Shown here one piece after another: positions 23,044 through 33,947 of a DNA stretch of 64,000 nucleotides. The position numbers and the translations under genes were made by a program. The notes beneath the pieces were generated by a model. That model had not been told where the DNA came from. It ran no database searches and saw nothing but the letters and a program-made list of their open reading frames with translations. The stretch's first letter is position 1. Each line of letters starts with the position of its first letter. Origin of the DNA: Isoetes taiwanensis (lineage: Eukaryota; Streptophyta; Lycopodiopsida; Isoetales; Isoetaceae); the NCBI GenBank assembly GCA_021234155.1, contig JAJEKV010000096.1:2915678-2979677 (forward strand), given 5' to 3'.

Positions 23044-23940
23044 TTAGCTCCAGCAGGTTGATCGAGAGTCATCCACCCGGCTTTGTCTCCATTTGGAGCT
23101 TGCATTCTTGCCAAAAGCTCCGACAGTCTTTAATTTCTCCTTGTATTGACTGCCGGATTTCCGAGCCACGGCCTTTTTCCTGTGCTTAATGGTGGTGTGC
23201 TCGGTCAGTATTGGTCCCGGCCCACTCCCTGATGCTCCTCCACCCTGCGGGTTCAGCTGGTCCTGCCGAGCCCTCTTCTCCCGTTCGAGCCTCTCCTGTT
23301 CCTCCCGGAACTCCCGGGCGCTCCTAAGATTTTCTTCAGCCTGAGCTACGTTACGGCGAAGAAGCTCAGCATGGTACCGGTTGGGTCGCTGATTCATATC
23401 AATCTGGATCGTCGTTAAGTAATCCAGACTGATATCAGGGATCGGGGCTCCCCACATGAAGCTTTGAGAACCTTCATGCCATTGGTACGGGGGAACCTCA
23501 ATTGCCCTGCCATCCATGACAGCAAGTCCATCCCCTAGATACCGGTACTCCCTTCCCCGAGCCGCCGTATCAGCTCGCTCTATTTCCCGATGGTCATCTT
23601 CCCTGACCAAGCCTCTGATACGGTCGGCCTCTGTCCTGATGTCCTCCTCCTCAGTATGCCCCTCACGTTCGAGAGGATAGAACTTAATCAGCATCATGAC
23701 CATGTCATGTTGCTCGGCGATGCTGTAAGAGAGCTGGCGAAGGTTCAGCCGGATCAAGAATGCCTCCGAGAAGTGGTAGATAGGATAGGGGATCCTATCA
23801 TTATTCTCGAACCGGTTCACCAACTCATCCAGAAGGATGTCGATGAAAGCCGGGTCGGTGGCCATATGCCGGGCGATCATGTCATAAATCTCGACTATAG
23901 TTAGGGTAGAAGTGTCCGGGGCGCTCTTGGTATTGGCCAT
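23044..23940 (-). CDS. Unrecognised ORF A in the chromovirus, first ORF after the PBS
   Basis: An ATG at 23,940 gives 298 residues (MANTKSAPDTSTLTIVEIYD...). The N-terminal 100 residues are predicted helical with acidic patches. Residues about 205-245 are rich in Glu, Arg and Leu in a heptad-like pattern (RREN-type repeats, EEQERLEREKRARQ), suggesting a coiled coil. The tail is Gly/Pro and then basic. This could be a divergent gag-like particle protein, but gag motifs lie further downstream at 19.4-20.6 kb, so it is additional. No family is recognised. Confidence 0.45.
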   Translation of the reverse strand: MANTKSAPDTSTLTIVEIYDMIARHMATDPAFIDILLDELVNRFENNDRIPYPIYHFSEAFLIRLNLRQLSYSIAEQHDMVMMLIKFYPLEREGHTEEEDIRTEADRIRGLVREDDHREIERADTAARGREYRYLGDGLAVMDGRAIEVPPYQWHEGSQSFMWGAPIPDISLDYLTTIQIDMNQRPNRYHAELLRRNVAQAEENLRSAREFREEQERLEREKRARQDQLNPQGGGASGSGPGPILTEHTTIKHRKKAVARKSGSQYKEKLKTVGAFGKNASSKWRQSRVDDSRSTCWS

Positions 23941-24697
23941 GGCGGTAGCACTACGGTTTGAGAGAGCAGACGGTAAGGCGCTTGCAGCTAGGGAAGCGGC
24001 AAGGAAGGCGCTTGGGTTCGCAAGGCACAAGGGCGAGAAAGCAGAGTCAGGTCTGGTGGCGATGGCGGGCGTCGGTTCCGGTGGCCAAAGGCGCTAGAAG
24101 GGAACAAAAAAAGAAATTTTAACGGCCAGTTAACTTTTGAAAATTTAAAATTTTTCTTATTAACTTTTAATTTTGTTATTATAAAATAATTATCTGGCCC
24201 GAGGGGAATCAGCGGGGCATCTGGTCCGGCGCCGGCTGCATTATCTGGCGCTCCGCCTCGGCTGAAGGGTGCGTCGAAAAGCAAAGCGGCCCGGGTTGAC
24301 TTCGGGACCCAGCGTTGACCCAGCGTCGGTGGGGTCGAGGCGCCTTTGTATTTTTGCTCTCCCGGATTGGCAAAGGCGGTACAATTCAAGCGGCCCAGAG
24401 TTAGTTTTCGGGCACGCCCTTGACCATTTTTACGTAGGAACAAGCTTTGTCCTAGGGTAATTTGAGTGCGCCCGGATCAATGGAACCTCTTTCCCGTCAT
24501 TTGAGCTACCTCGCGACATTTACAACTCTTCCCATCTTGGGCCCTCGATTAAGCCCTATCTTCTTTAAAGCTACAATTTCTTATTTTAACCTAACAGAAC
24601 CAAACATCAAAGAGGGACTAACAACACATTAACTTAGCCTCCTCCTAACTCACCAGGTACTACGAGTTAGTGTTTGGCGGTGCTATGATTTCGAGCA

Positions 24698-24722
24698 AGC
24701 TGAAATCGCGGCTCACGATACC
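24698..24722 (-). other. Primer-binding-site-like sequence
   Basis: Just inside the 5' LTR the minus strand reads GGGTATCGTGAGCCGCG, resembling the TGGTATCAGAGCC site complementary to initiator tRNA-Met in plant Ty3 elements, with two mismatches. The position directly after the LTR fits. Confidence 0.55.
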
Positions 24723-27649
24723 CTTTGTGGCGCTCACGAATATATCACGACACCGGCCGTATACATGCGGGGACTTTCCCCTCCCATGGCAACCAGCGTG
24801 CCATGGGGAGACCCTCCATCTATTAGGGCCATCTATGAAATGATGCCCAAAAAGAAGGGACGAGGGGTCATTTGGCCACGCCTTCAATGGGGCTCCTACG
24901 TCGCGGAAGCATGAATACAAGGTTAGCATACAACATAAATCACATATAAATAACCACCACGAAGGGTGGCACATCCATCAAGTACCAGCGGCAAAGAACA
25001 TGCATCTAAACTAAGAAAACACCCAAACCCGGGTTCTATCGGCTCGGACTCGGTGAGGATCGGCCCGGCGGCTAGGCCTCAAGAGATCGGCGGAGGCCGG
25101 AGTCTTGGCATGGCGTTAGGCTGGCATAGAACATTGGCTAGGGTTGTCCGCTCCATCGCCCCTCCTGTGCACACTTTGCGGAGAGGGTCGATTCCGCTAT
25201 GGCCGCTATAGCCTTAGAGAAGGGGCTTGAGGGGTATCACCCTTTGAGCCTACTCGGGTTCATGACACTGGTCCGATGAGGGGGTCGGGAGCGTCCCCTT
25301 CCGGGATCACAGTGGTTCCATGGGTGAGCTAGAGAATACATGCCGCATCAGCGACCCCCGCATCCGTACCCAACTTACTCACCCTAATTCTACTCAAAGT
25401 GCATGGTGCCCCATACGGGTCACACCACTACACCCAGGGAGTGTCAGACCCATACCCGGCCCTCTACGTGACCGGCTATCAGGCCTAGCCCACTGTAGGA
25501 GTCTCAGGAGCCTTTTATGCTCGTGCAAGACCCCACCCCCACTTCACCACTGTGTCCTTTGTCTAGTGCTAAGCCAGACCATAGCGTCTATGACCCGGTG
25601 GGCTCTTGTGCACAGGCCGAAACTAGTAGGGTATTAAAGGACTACTAGGAGCATTCTATACTCAAGCTCAGAGGCCTCTACCCCCCTTTTAACCCCTGTT
25701 TACTGGAAACTACTGAACTAACTCATATAGAGACATCGACCCTTCCATAGCAGAGCATCATTCATAATTGAAAAGTATTCCTAGTTACCAAAGAAGGGTT
25801 AATCTCAATCAAACTAGTCAGAAAAGAACACCAAAGTATTATTCTACAATTTGCAAGTTAAACTACCATGACCGGTGTTTTGAATTTTGGAGCCGTTGTC
25901 AAGGGTGCTTCCATAGTCTTTGTCTTGGGGTGGCGCCAGCAGGTAGAAGGGGTGTCTGGCGATTGGGGATGTTCAACAAGCTGTTCCTTGGCTTGGCTTT
26001 ATTTGCTCCTTAGTCTTTGGTGGGTCGAAGTTGGGGGTAGGATGGGGGTGGGCTTCCTTTGGTGGCTCAGTTTAGCAACCCCCATGCTGACCACTCAGGT
26101 TATGCCAAGTGGCACCTTCCACCATTAGGTGACTTCATAGCAAGTATCTATTGTTTAAATTTGGTTTTTCCGGCACCCCAAAAACTTTTTAGATTTTTCT
26201 CTTAACTTGATTTCCTATGGTTTGGGGTTTTTGGTTCTTAGGAAGTTTTTCAAGTGAACCAAAAATGAGATGAAGGAAAAAAGAGAGACCAAACTAAAAT
26301 TAGGGGTTCACGTCTTGTCGAGAGATCGATAGGGATCTTTGGCGGGGTGGAGCTACATGCAAATTCGGCACATGCAGATTCTGGAGCTATAAGAAGAACA
26401 TCTTCGATTATTCTTGGTACGACCTCATCCTTTTTCTGATCGTTTGAGATCGTTTGAACCTGAAGCTCTTCCCAGATGATGCCGGATACATTGAAGGAAT
26501 CAAAGCTACCCGTTGATTCTTGCAGGGTTGATCTGGATTTTTCCCAGCTGCCTTCATGTTTTTGAAATATTTGGGTTTAGGGATCTCCGTATATTTGTGC
26601 TTGCATTATCATAGCTTGGAGCAGAAGGAAGATTAGTGCTTCCAAGTATTTGGGTTTAGGGATCTTCGTATATTTGTGTTTGCATTATCATAGGTTGGAG
26701 CAGAAGGAAGGTCAGTGCTTGCTCCATTTTTGGGTATTAGCTTATGCCCGTCTTCATAACTCTGTTTTTCTTTTGCAACATAAATTTTCTTTGGTAGCCA
26801 CAGAACAATAAGATGTGGATTTGATGCACAAGTTTGGGTATCGGTGTTGCTCCATTAGTTCTGAAAATTTGTGATAATAACAGGCAACAGTCATTGCTTT
26901 AAGCTTTGAGGTACTCACTCATTTCATAAAATGCATACAGACAGATTGTAAATAAAGTTGATGCAGCTGGGTCTTTGCCAGGTAAAGAAATGGTTCGTAG
27001 GCTTGGTATTGCATGCTCTTTGCCAATATGGTTCAAACCGAGCTTTGCTTCGTTGATTTTGGTGCAATTACATCATCCTTTACCTTGATGCCGTTTATGA
27101 AATCTTGCTAAAAGTGGTGTCGTAGAAGATATTTTCTTCTGGGTGTAAATTCTGTGTATAAGTTAGCTATTCAGGAATGGCTCTAACTCGGCAGGCAAAA
27201 ACTGTTTCTGGGTCTACTTGAGCACTAGAAGAAGGTTATCCTTGCCATGGATAGAATCATTTCTTTTCTCTACACAGGGCTTTTGTTCCACTTAGTTGTA
27301 ACATTTAGGATGTACATAAACATCGGCATACATTATGCTTTAAGCTCTTAAACTATTAAAAGACATAAATGGAGTTTCTAGCGGGTCCTATCAGATAACC
27401 CATATGATTTTGTCTTTGATATTTCTTGAATGGAACAGGTTGCTGAACCGTTTACTTTATTCATAGTCTAATTAAGTAGTCATCATCTCAATTTAGGTAC
27501 ATGTGGAGCAGATGGAATATGCAGAGACATGAATTAGTTCCTTAAAGAGGCAGTATTTGCATTTTCTATTTCTCCAGGTATGTTCCATCATGATGTTTTT
27601 TGTGAACATAGAAATTGTGTCTGAGGCTACCATTTTTCCCCTTCAGTTG

Positions 27650-27727
27650 ATGGTCTCAACAAGAGCAGATTATTTTATGGATTTGGGCCTTTAGACAATA
27701 AGACCATGCTGCAACAGAGTTTCAAGG
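27650..27727 (+). pseudogene. Possible captured exon of unknown origin in the Helitron
   Basis: Between a TTTTTCCCCTTCAG acceptor-like site and a TTCAAG|GTAAGA donor-like site lies an open stretch that reads LVDGLNKSRLFYGFGP in one frame. I do not recognise the source gene. It precedes the Pur-alpha exons and might be part of the same or another captured gene. Confidence 0.25.
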
Positions 27728-28403
27728 TAAGAAATATTTGTATGCTTTAGATATTTTCTGGAGTTTGATTTTGATGCGTATATTCAGACGAAGGTATGTT
27801 CAACCAGAAGATCAATTCTCTTATAAAAGGTGGTGTGCCATTTGCTTAGTTGAGAATATTATGTAGCGTACAATTTTATTGAAGTTGTGATTGACTTATT
27901 TGACTGTCTTTGCTATGTACAGATCAAGCAATCTTTGCTTCATGTCATAGGCATAAAAGACTTCAATCTAAAGTGTTAAGACGTGTAAGAGTTGTGCTTG
28001 ACGCATGCTTCTACGGCTGAACGGCTTCTTCATTGCAGAGACTTCTTCAATGTTTCTTTGGTAAGACGTGCTTTTCGTTATTTTGATCCGATTTTGATGC
28101 TCTGTTGCTTTGGGTTGCAGAGTTGTGCATAACCATTTCTGAACTATAACATATAGATCTTGAAGACAGTTTGTTTGAAGACACTTCTTAGCTTCACTGT
28201 AATTCTGCAACTATGTGGTTAATAGATGTGTTACTCCATATATACCTTGCAGGATTATGATGAAGCTAAGCAATGTCTTCACATTTCTCATACCACTATG
28301 TTTGGTCCTTCATTGATATGCACGCCCTTCTGGTAGCCTTACAGGTACCTCTTTTGCTTTGTTATTGAAAAAGTTTCAATTCTTATGCTAATAATGATGA
28401 ACA

Positions 28404-29430
28404 AGATAGCAGGGAATTGCAGCTGGATACTAAGGCAAGCTACAATTTCAATTCCTTATTGGAGTGAAAACAAAATAACGTTTATGGTAATTGACCACGA
28501 TTTCTGTTTAATATGCAAACCTTTTACTTTGATATTGGAGAAAACCAAAGGGGTCGTTTTCTTAAAGTAAGTATCACATTCCATCTCCGTTGGTTCGTTT
28601 TAAAGTAAGTAAGTAAGTATCACATTCCATCTCCATATACTTATCAGGAGGATTTGGTTTCTTGCTTTGCAGAGTACATATTTCATAATGAAACGAGACT
28701 ATATAGATATTCTTGAACCGGCATTTTGCAATCTATGGCTTTATTTTAAAGAAACTCTCTTAATCATGTTCATATGCTATGTTAATTGGATCATTTTCTA
28801 TATATTGTAATAAACAGATCATGCTTTTGTCCTTTGTTAATCAAAGCTTATTTGGAGTGTTCAGGTATCTGAGGCATCCATAAGTTCTATTCGCAGTACA
28901 ATTATAGTTCCAGCAGGACACGGTTATGAAGGCTGGACAGCATTTAGAAACATATTAGCTGAAGTGCATGAGGCATCTCAACTGTTACATCCTCCCTCGA
29001 GAGAAGATGGAGTCTCTTCCCAGGTTAGATCTGAAAGTTTCTCCAACACTAGGTTTTCTGACGATGTTCTTATGGCTTTTTTCTGTAGTCTTTCGAGATG
29101 TTCAGATGTTGTCACTATAGTTGCAAAAGTGTAATGATTTTTCAGAAGAGAATAATATCTCAATCTGTTCAAATGAACAATTTGCTTATATTTACAGCAT
29201 ATATCAAGTGCATCAGAATCACATTGAAAGCTCCCAGAATTTGTTTCTGCTGGATACCTTACAGCTGGTCATAAATCAGAAATCTGATTCCTTAGAAAAT
29301 GGGCCGGTGAATCTGGGAGCTGATGGAGGCAATGGAATTGCGAAGGTGCTTGGTGTAGACCACAAAAAATTCTTCTTTGACCTTGGTAGTAACACATGTG
29401 GCCAATACTTGCGTATATCAGACGTGGAAT
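28404..29430 (+). pseudogene. Captured exon fragments of a Pur-alpha (PURA) gene
   Basis: Pur-alpha proteins bind purine-rich single-stranded DNA/RNA through PUR repeats. Three exon-like pieces lie in order. About 28,404-28,486 contains RELQLDTK and, after a frame slip, ENK (the end of PUR repeat II's first half). Positions 28,865-29,023, between AG and GT sites, read VSEAS then STIIVPAGHGYEGW and FRNILAEVHEAS, the rest of repeat II. About 29,198-29,430 contains GIAKVLGVDHKKFFFDLGS and GQYLRISDV, the start of repeat III. The N-terminal repeat I and the end of repeat III are missing, and intron phases no longer match throughout. It cannot make a whole Pur-alpha, though a chimeric transcript is possible. 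Confidence 0.72.
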
Positions 29431-31004
29431 TTTTGTGCTTATGGCTTTGATGCTTTTTTATTACCTCTATACTTAACAATCCTTGCATTACTTGCAACTT
29501 TAGGTAATAGGAAATGATTGATCGGCTATTATTTTGCCAGTTTTTGCACTTGAACAATTCTATGAGACGGTCAGTTTGTAGATGCTGTTAGAAACCAGGG
29601 CCTGGTACACACAGGAGTCATGCTCTGAGTTGTAGAGTCATTTAAATAGATTTTGCCTTTCTGCATGAAATTGCTAAGTGATGGCAAAAGCCAAATCCTG
29701 AGTTGTAAGTCTATTTCGTTATATTGGATATGATTTACGAGTGTTATTCTGGTATTCTTAGTGCCTTGAGTTGGGTGATGTTTTTTTATTACCTTTGAAA
29801 CATGGAGAAACAGCAGATGTAAAGATGATCTTATACTGCCCCTATTGTGGTGTTTTCCATTTGATAGACACATCAGATTGCATTGAAGTTACATCATGTT
29901 GAGGTAATTTGAGGAGCTTTTTATGACATGTTTGAACCCCCAATATTTTATGTATTTTGTGCAAACAACATCAATGTATGAAACTGTGAAGACATTGTAC
30001 GATGCAGCTCAAACGTCGCCACATGGGACATTCAATCCCTACAAGCTAAGCATAGAGAAAACAACATGAATACTAGCAAAGCATCTACAGACCCCAGAGA
30101 TGATTGTTTCCTACACTGTTATAATTATCATTGTGAAATAGCATATTGCCTACTTTCAAGGAACATATTTGAACAGGATTTTCCTCATGGAGATCACTTA
30201 TATATGTTATAATAATGTTTTTTTACCAATCTATGTGATAAACAAGTTTGCATCCAAATCATAGTTACTAGATCACCTCATAGCTCATAGTGATTTCTTT
30301 GATCCAACAAGAAAAAATCATTTCCTTATTATTTATGTCATGCATATCAAATTCTTGATCCAACAAGAGCAAATCATTTGTTTATTATGCATGCTATGCA
30401 TATCATATGGGTTTGCAAATACATAGACGTTCCTTCTCAAGGTGTCTATATTAATTGGATTTTCTATACAGTTTAGCAACCCAATGGTAAGTCTTGAATA
30501 ACTTAATTATTAATCATTCTCTTATGCTCCATCCACTACATGCAAAAGTTACTAAATAGGTTCTAACCACAACCATTCAAATTTCAAAGCTAAACATATA
30601 TACGATACCTGATCAACCATGGCAAACCAAAATTCCATTTCATATATTTGAAATAGTGTTCCATGTAGCGCTTCCACAACATCTACACTCTAATACCAAG
30701 ATAACATAATATTACAAAACCTCGAGCTAAAGCCCGGCAACCATATTCTGCCTAACCTAGGCTCCTCTATCCCTTGCGACCAACAAGAAATAGTACAAGA
30801 ATATTCACGATTGTCCATCAACTACGGTTCATCTGGCAGCCTTCCATTATCTCTAGATGATTTGTATTTTTTCATTTCCCCAACCACATCTAAATTTGAC
30901 AAATTTTACACCATTGCCATGGTTAGAGCAATTCAATATACATAGCATCAAGATGTTTGCTCCACGTAACTACAACTTCATTGCCTACGATAGACCCATA
31001 AGTA

Positions 31005-31034
31005 TGCCCGGCAACGCCGGGCACCCGTTACTAG
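31005..31034 (+). other. Helitron 3' terminator hairpin and CTAG end
   Basis: Stem TGCCCGGC/GCCGGGCA with loop AAC, a 7-nt spacer, then CTAG and host T. In Helitrons this marks the end of rolling-circle transfer. Confidence 0.92.
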
Positions 31035-31187
31035 TTTAGATAATTATCCTTTATAATTAATTTAACATAGCTAATTAAATCCCTTGTGGCCAACCCCCTA
31101 GGTTAGCATACCCCAAGTGGCGTATCTATACTGGGTGACGTGTCAATATATTTATACGTACACCGTATAAATACTTGGAACGTCACA

Positions 31188-31192
31188 CATTG
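31188..31192. repeat. Right target-site duplication (CATTG) of the chromovirus
   Basis: An exact copy of 13,682-13,686 directly after the GTCACA end of the 5' LTR. Confidence 0.93.
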
Positions 31193-31576
31193 GGTGCCCT
31201 GAGAATGGGGCTTTTATATGACCCTAAAAACGCCCACTCCGGTGCCCTAACGAGTGAGTAATGAGGCCCCAAATGGAGGGACCTTTTTGCCCCTGATGGT
31301 GCACAAAATGCCCACAACGGTGCATATAGCAAACATGCTCCAAATTACACGTGTAAGTGCTTGTTTTAAAGCTCTTGGTCAACCTAGTCAAATGAGACAT
31401 ATGCGTGGGAATTTCGCCTTCTACAAAAAAAGTTAGGTGGGTTCAAAGAAAAGGCAAAAAAGGCGGGAATTTTAGTGATTTTAAATGGATGAATCACAAC
31501 CGTTAGATTAAACCAAAGTAGGGCCGCCCCATAAGGGACGTATCACCAAAAGGGGCATTTGGAGCATGTGTGCTAT

Positions 31577-32683
31577 ATGGGATGTTGCCATGTGGTATGA
31601 CAAAAGGGGCTCCAAGTATGTTGTCAACACAGTTGGTGTGCTTGGGATGCTGTCAGCGGCAGCATCACATTCTGTCATGATCGTTCTTTGTTATAATATG
31701 AAAGTTCTCGTCTCTATATTCTGCCAAAAATTGCTACTGTTGTATTGGAATCAGATTTCGCATGTATTCATGTTTAATTCAATGGTTCATGGATCTGCTA
31801 TTGTATTCGAATCATATTGTACTTGTATTCATGTTCAATTCAACGGTTACTGGATTTTTTTTTCCAATGGTTGTTGGCGCAAAATATGAGAAAAGCTTAC
31901 AGTGAGCCATAAGGTTAGCCTGAGTAAAAGAAATATGTCGTTACGAGAAGTGTGTGATAACTATTACTTGTATATTGGTTAAAGGTTCTGTTGTAAAATA
32001 GAGTAGCCTATGCATTGGTGTAAAGCAAGAAGGAAAAACCAATTCAATCGTCAATGCACTATAACAGATGTTTTAATGCATAATAACAAGCAAAGATTAT
32101 GGATCGAAAATCATAGCCCTACGTGATAACAGTTTGAACACCTGCGCACAAACACATATTAATCTAGCAACTTCGTGCTGCGTATCTAATAAATTCATTT
32201 TGGATTGGACCAAGCCACCAAATAAAGATTGGCTATGCACAGATTTCTGAACACAAATGATCCAGTCCGTTATAAGCTAGTCAAAAGTTGGCTCCAAGAA
32301 TTAGATTTTTGTGCAAGATCCAATTGGAATATCAATGGAGTACACTGTGGCAGGGCGAAATGTTTGCTTGTTTCTCATGTCTGTTGTCAGAATCTCATAA
32401 AACCTCTAGCAAGCTCCCTTGTTGCAGTTTTGTTTTTAGGTGTTCACATATCTTTTTTTAGGTTGGTGCAGTCTCCCTTTTTTTTTTTAACTTTATAAGG
32501 GCTCTACTTATATGCTAGCCAAGGTGGGGGTATGAATCCTCACTTAGCGTGTGCTCATTTTTGTTTATAAGATTCATTTGATTTGATATGTTCGAAGCCT
32601 ACTTAAGTTTTTGTGGAACAAAAGATGGATAGATAAATAGATAGGTGGTACTTTTTTTGTCATACCACATGGCAACATCCCAT
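31577..32683. mobile_element. 1.1-kb segment bounded by a perfect 29-bp inverted repeat
   Basis: Positions 31,577-31,605 (starting ATGGGATGTTGCCATG) and 32,655-32,683 are exact reverse complements. The enclosed DNA is non-coding and includes short internal duplications near 31,760-31,840 (tgtattcatgttcaattcaa). A related end, with the same CATCCCATAAGGA-type text, occurs near 57,080-57,105. This suggests a non-autonomous TIR transposon family; no target duplication was identified. Confidence 0.5.
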
Positions 32684-33059
32684 AAGGATATTGACAGTTC
32701 CCTAATGTCCAAGAAAGATTTGACTTGAAAGAGGGCAACCCTTGATGCGTGGGTGCTTTGATTAACTTATACAAATAAAAAATCACCCCATTTTTTAGCC
32801 ATTACAAGTGAAGAAATAACAACAGGCCAATATCTAAGTCACATTCTTCAAATGCACCTTATACAAAATTCTACGCACAAAAGTTTCTCCTTCAAAGTTC
32901 CAGGGATAACACATTATCATGACTGCTATTTAGAAGTGCATTCTGCAACTTAAGTCAATCAAGCAATGCCATGTGGAAGATTTTCCTTCCCTAAATCTCG
33001 ACCAAAGCTTTGACCAGCCCGACATTCTCATTCCTTGACATTCCAGGTGATCTACCCTG

Positions 33060-33680
33060 CATTTCAGATGATCTACCCTGCATTCTATTGATTTACCTTA
33101 CATTCTAAAAATTTCTATTTGCGCAGAATGCAACCTAGTGGTTGACCCTGCCGGAATGCAGGGCGGAGCAACATTCCCATGACGTAGAAGTAGGTTAGGT
33201 TGCATTTTGCGTAAGTAGAAATATCTAGAATGTACATGGTAGAGCTGCATTCCCGTGACGTAAACAACAGATAGACGCCATTCTGCCCTGGAGTCCTATC
33301 CTATGCTGCCACGTGGCATTTTCCCCGTTCTTTCTTTTTCAGGAAATTCATTTATTAACATTCTGTTTTTTTACTTGATTTTCTTACTTGGACCGTTGGA
33401 TTGGTGACACTGGCGCAGAACGGACGCCTATCTGTTGTCCACGTAATAGCAAAATCCATTTACTGGACTTTCCTGACATGTCCTCGGTGCTGCCGCGCAT
33501 CGGCAAGTTTCCACGTCAGGAAAGTCCATGACTTTCCTATAAACGTACAAGTAGGTTAAGTTGCATTCTGCGCAAATAGAAATGTCTAGAATGTAAGGTA
33601 ATCCAGCAGGGTCAACAACGCCTTTGGGCTTGAGGCGTGGTTGACCCTGCCAGAATGCAGGGTAGAGCTGCATTCCCTTA
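33060..33680. repeat. Foldback/inverted-repeat cluster
   Basis: About 33,092-33,140 (ttaccttacattct...tgcgcagaatgcaac) returns as an inverted, slightly diverged copy at about 33,553-33,605. Direct copies of 'ggttgaccctgcc(g/a)gaatgcaggg' occur near 33,143 and 33,640. A second palindrome, GGACTTTCCTGACATG with CACGTCAGGAAAGTCC, lies at about 33,467-33,526. This looks like MITEs nested in each other. No coding content is seen. Confidence 0.5.
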
Positions 33681-33947
33681 TACAAATATTAGCTTTAGCT
33701 GCATCTTTTTTTAATTTTTCAGTAGCTAAATACTTGATAAGATGTCATGGACTGTATGATCATTACAGTGCACAAAATGAGATGCCCACGTATACAAACG
33801 TTGTCGGCACACAAAGTTGCATGACATCGAAGTCTACACATAGATCTGATCAAGAATCCAGAAGTTTTCACTAAAATCCTTTATCAACAAGCTCCTTTCC
33901 ACTCGATCCATACCCTTCTTTCTTTCATAGGCCGACTTTGCCTTTAA

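Larger units (their letters stand above)
26147..31034 (+). mobile_element. Non-autonomous Helitron, 4,888 bp
   Basis: The insert begins TCTATTG and ends CTAG. It sits between A and T with no target duplication, as Helitrons do. The sister LTR at 15,101-15,120 shows the uninterrupted site (caagta|tttagata), so both ends are fixed to the base. A perfect 8-bp hairpin with a 3-nt loop (TGCCCGGC aac GCCGGGCA, 31,005-31,023) lies 7 nt before the CTAG, the standard Helitron 3' terminator. No Rep or helicase frame is present, so it depends on another copy. It carries gene fragments (Pur-alpha) and an internal 75-bp tandem duplication at about 26,571-26,722. Confidence 0.93.
13687..31187 (-). mobile_element. 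Ty3 chromovirus LTR retrotransposon, with a Helitron nested in its 5' LTR
   Basis: The element runs on the minus strand between CATTG duplications. Without the nested Helitron it is about 12.6 kb. In its own orientation the order is 5' LTR (31,187-24,726), PBS-like site, three unrecognised ORFs, gag, protease, reverse transcriptase/RNase H, integrase, chromodomain, polypurine tract and 3' LTR (15,259-13,687). LTRs start TGTGAC and end GCCACA. The RT-RNase H part is open, while gag, protease and integrase contain frame breaks. The LTRs are almost identical in AT-rich parts, with one difference in the last 150 bp and about four substitutions in 300 bp at 14,340-14,640. This points to a fairly recent insertion. 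The chromodomain places it in the chromovirus branch. Confidence 0.93.
24726..31187 (-). repeat. 5' LTR (about 1,574 bp) interrupted by a Helitron
   Basis: The right LTR copy occupies 24,726-26,146 and 31,035-31,187; the 4,888 bp between are the Helitron. Ends are TGTGGC and GTCACA. Differences from the left copy cluster in CG-rich stretches and include several small indels. The AT-rich parts are nearly identical. Confidence 0.93.

Noticed and set aside
23590-23904. Plus-strand 104-codon frame in the chromovirus
   Set aside because: It is antisense to ORF A and has no recognisable content.
24726-31187. Reading the right side as a separate 6.5-kb element
   Set aside because: Once the 4,888-bp Helitron is removed, the two flanks form a single 1.57-kb LTR matching the left copy, inside one CATTG duplication.
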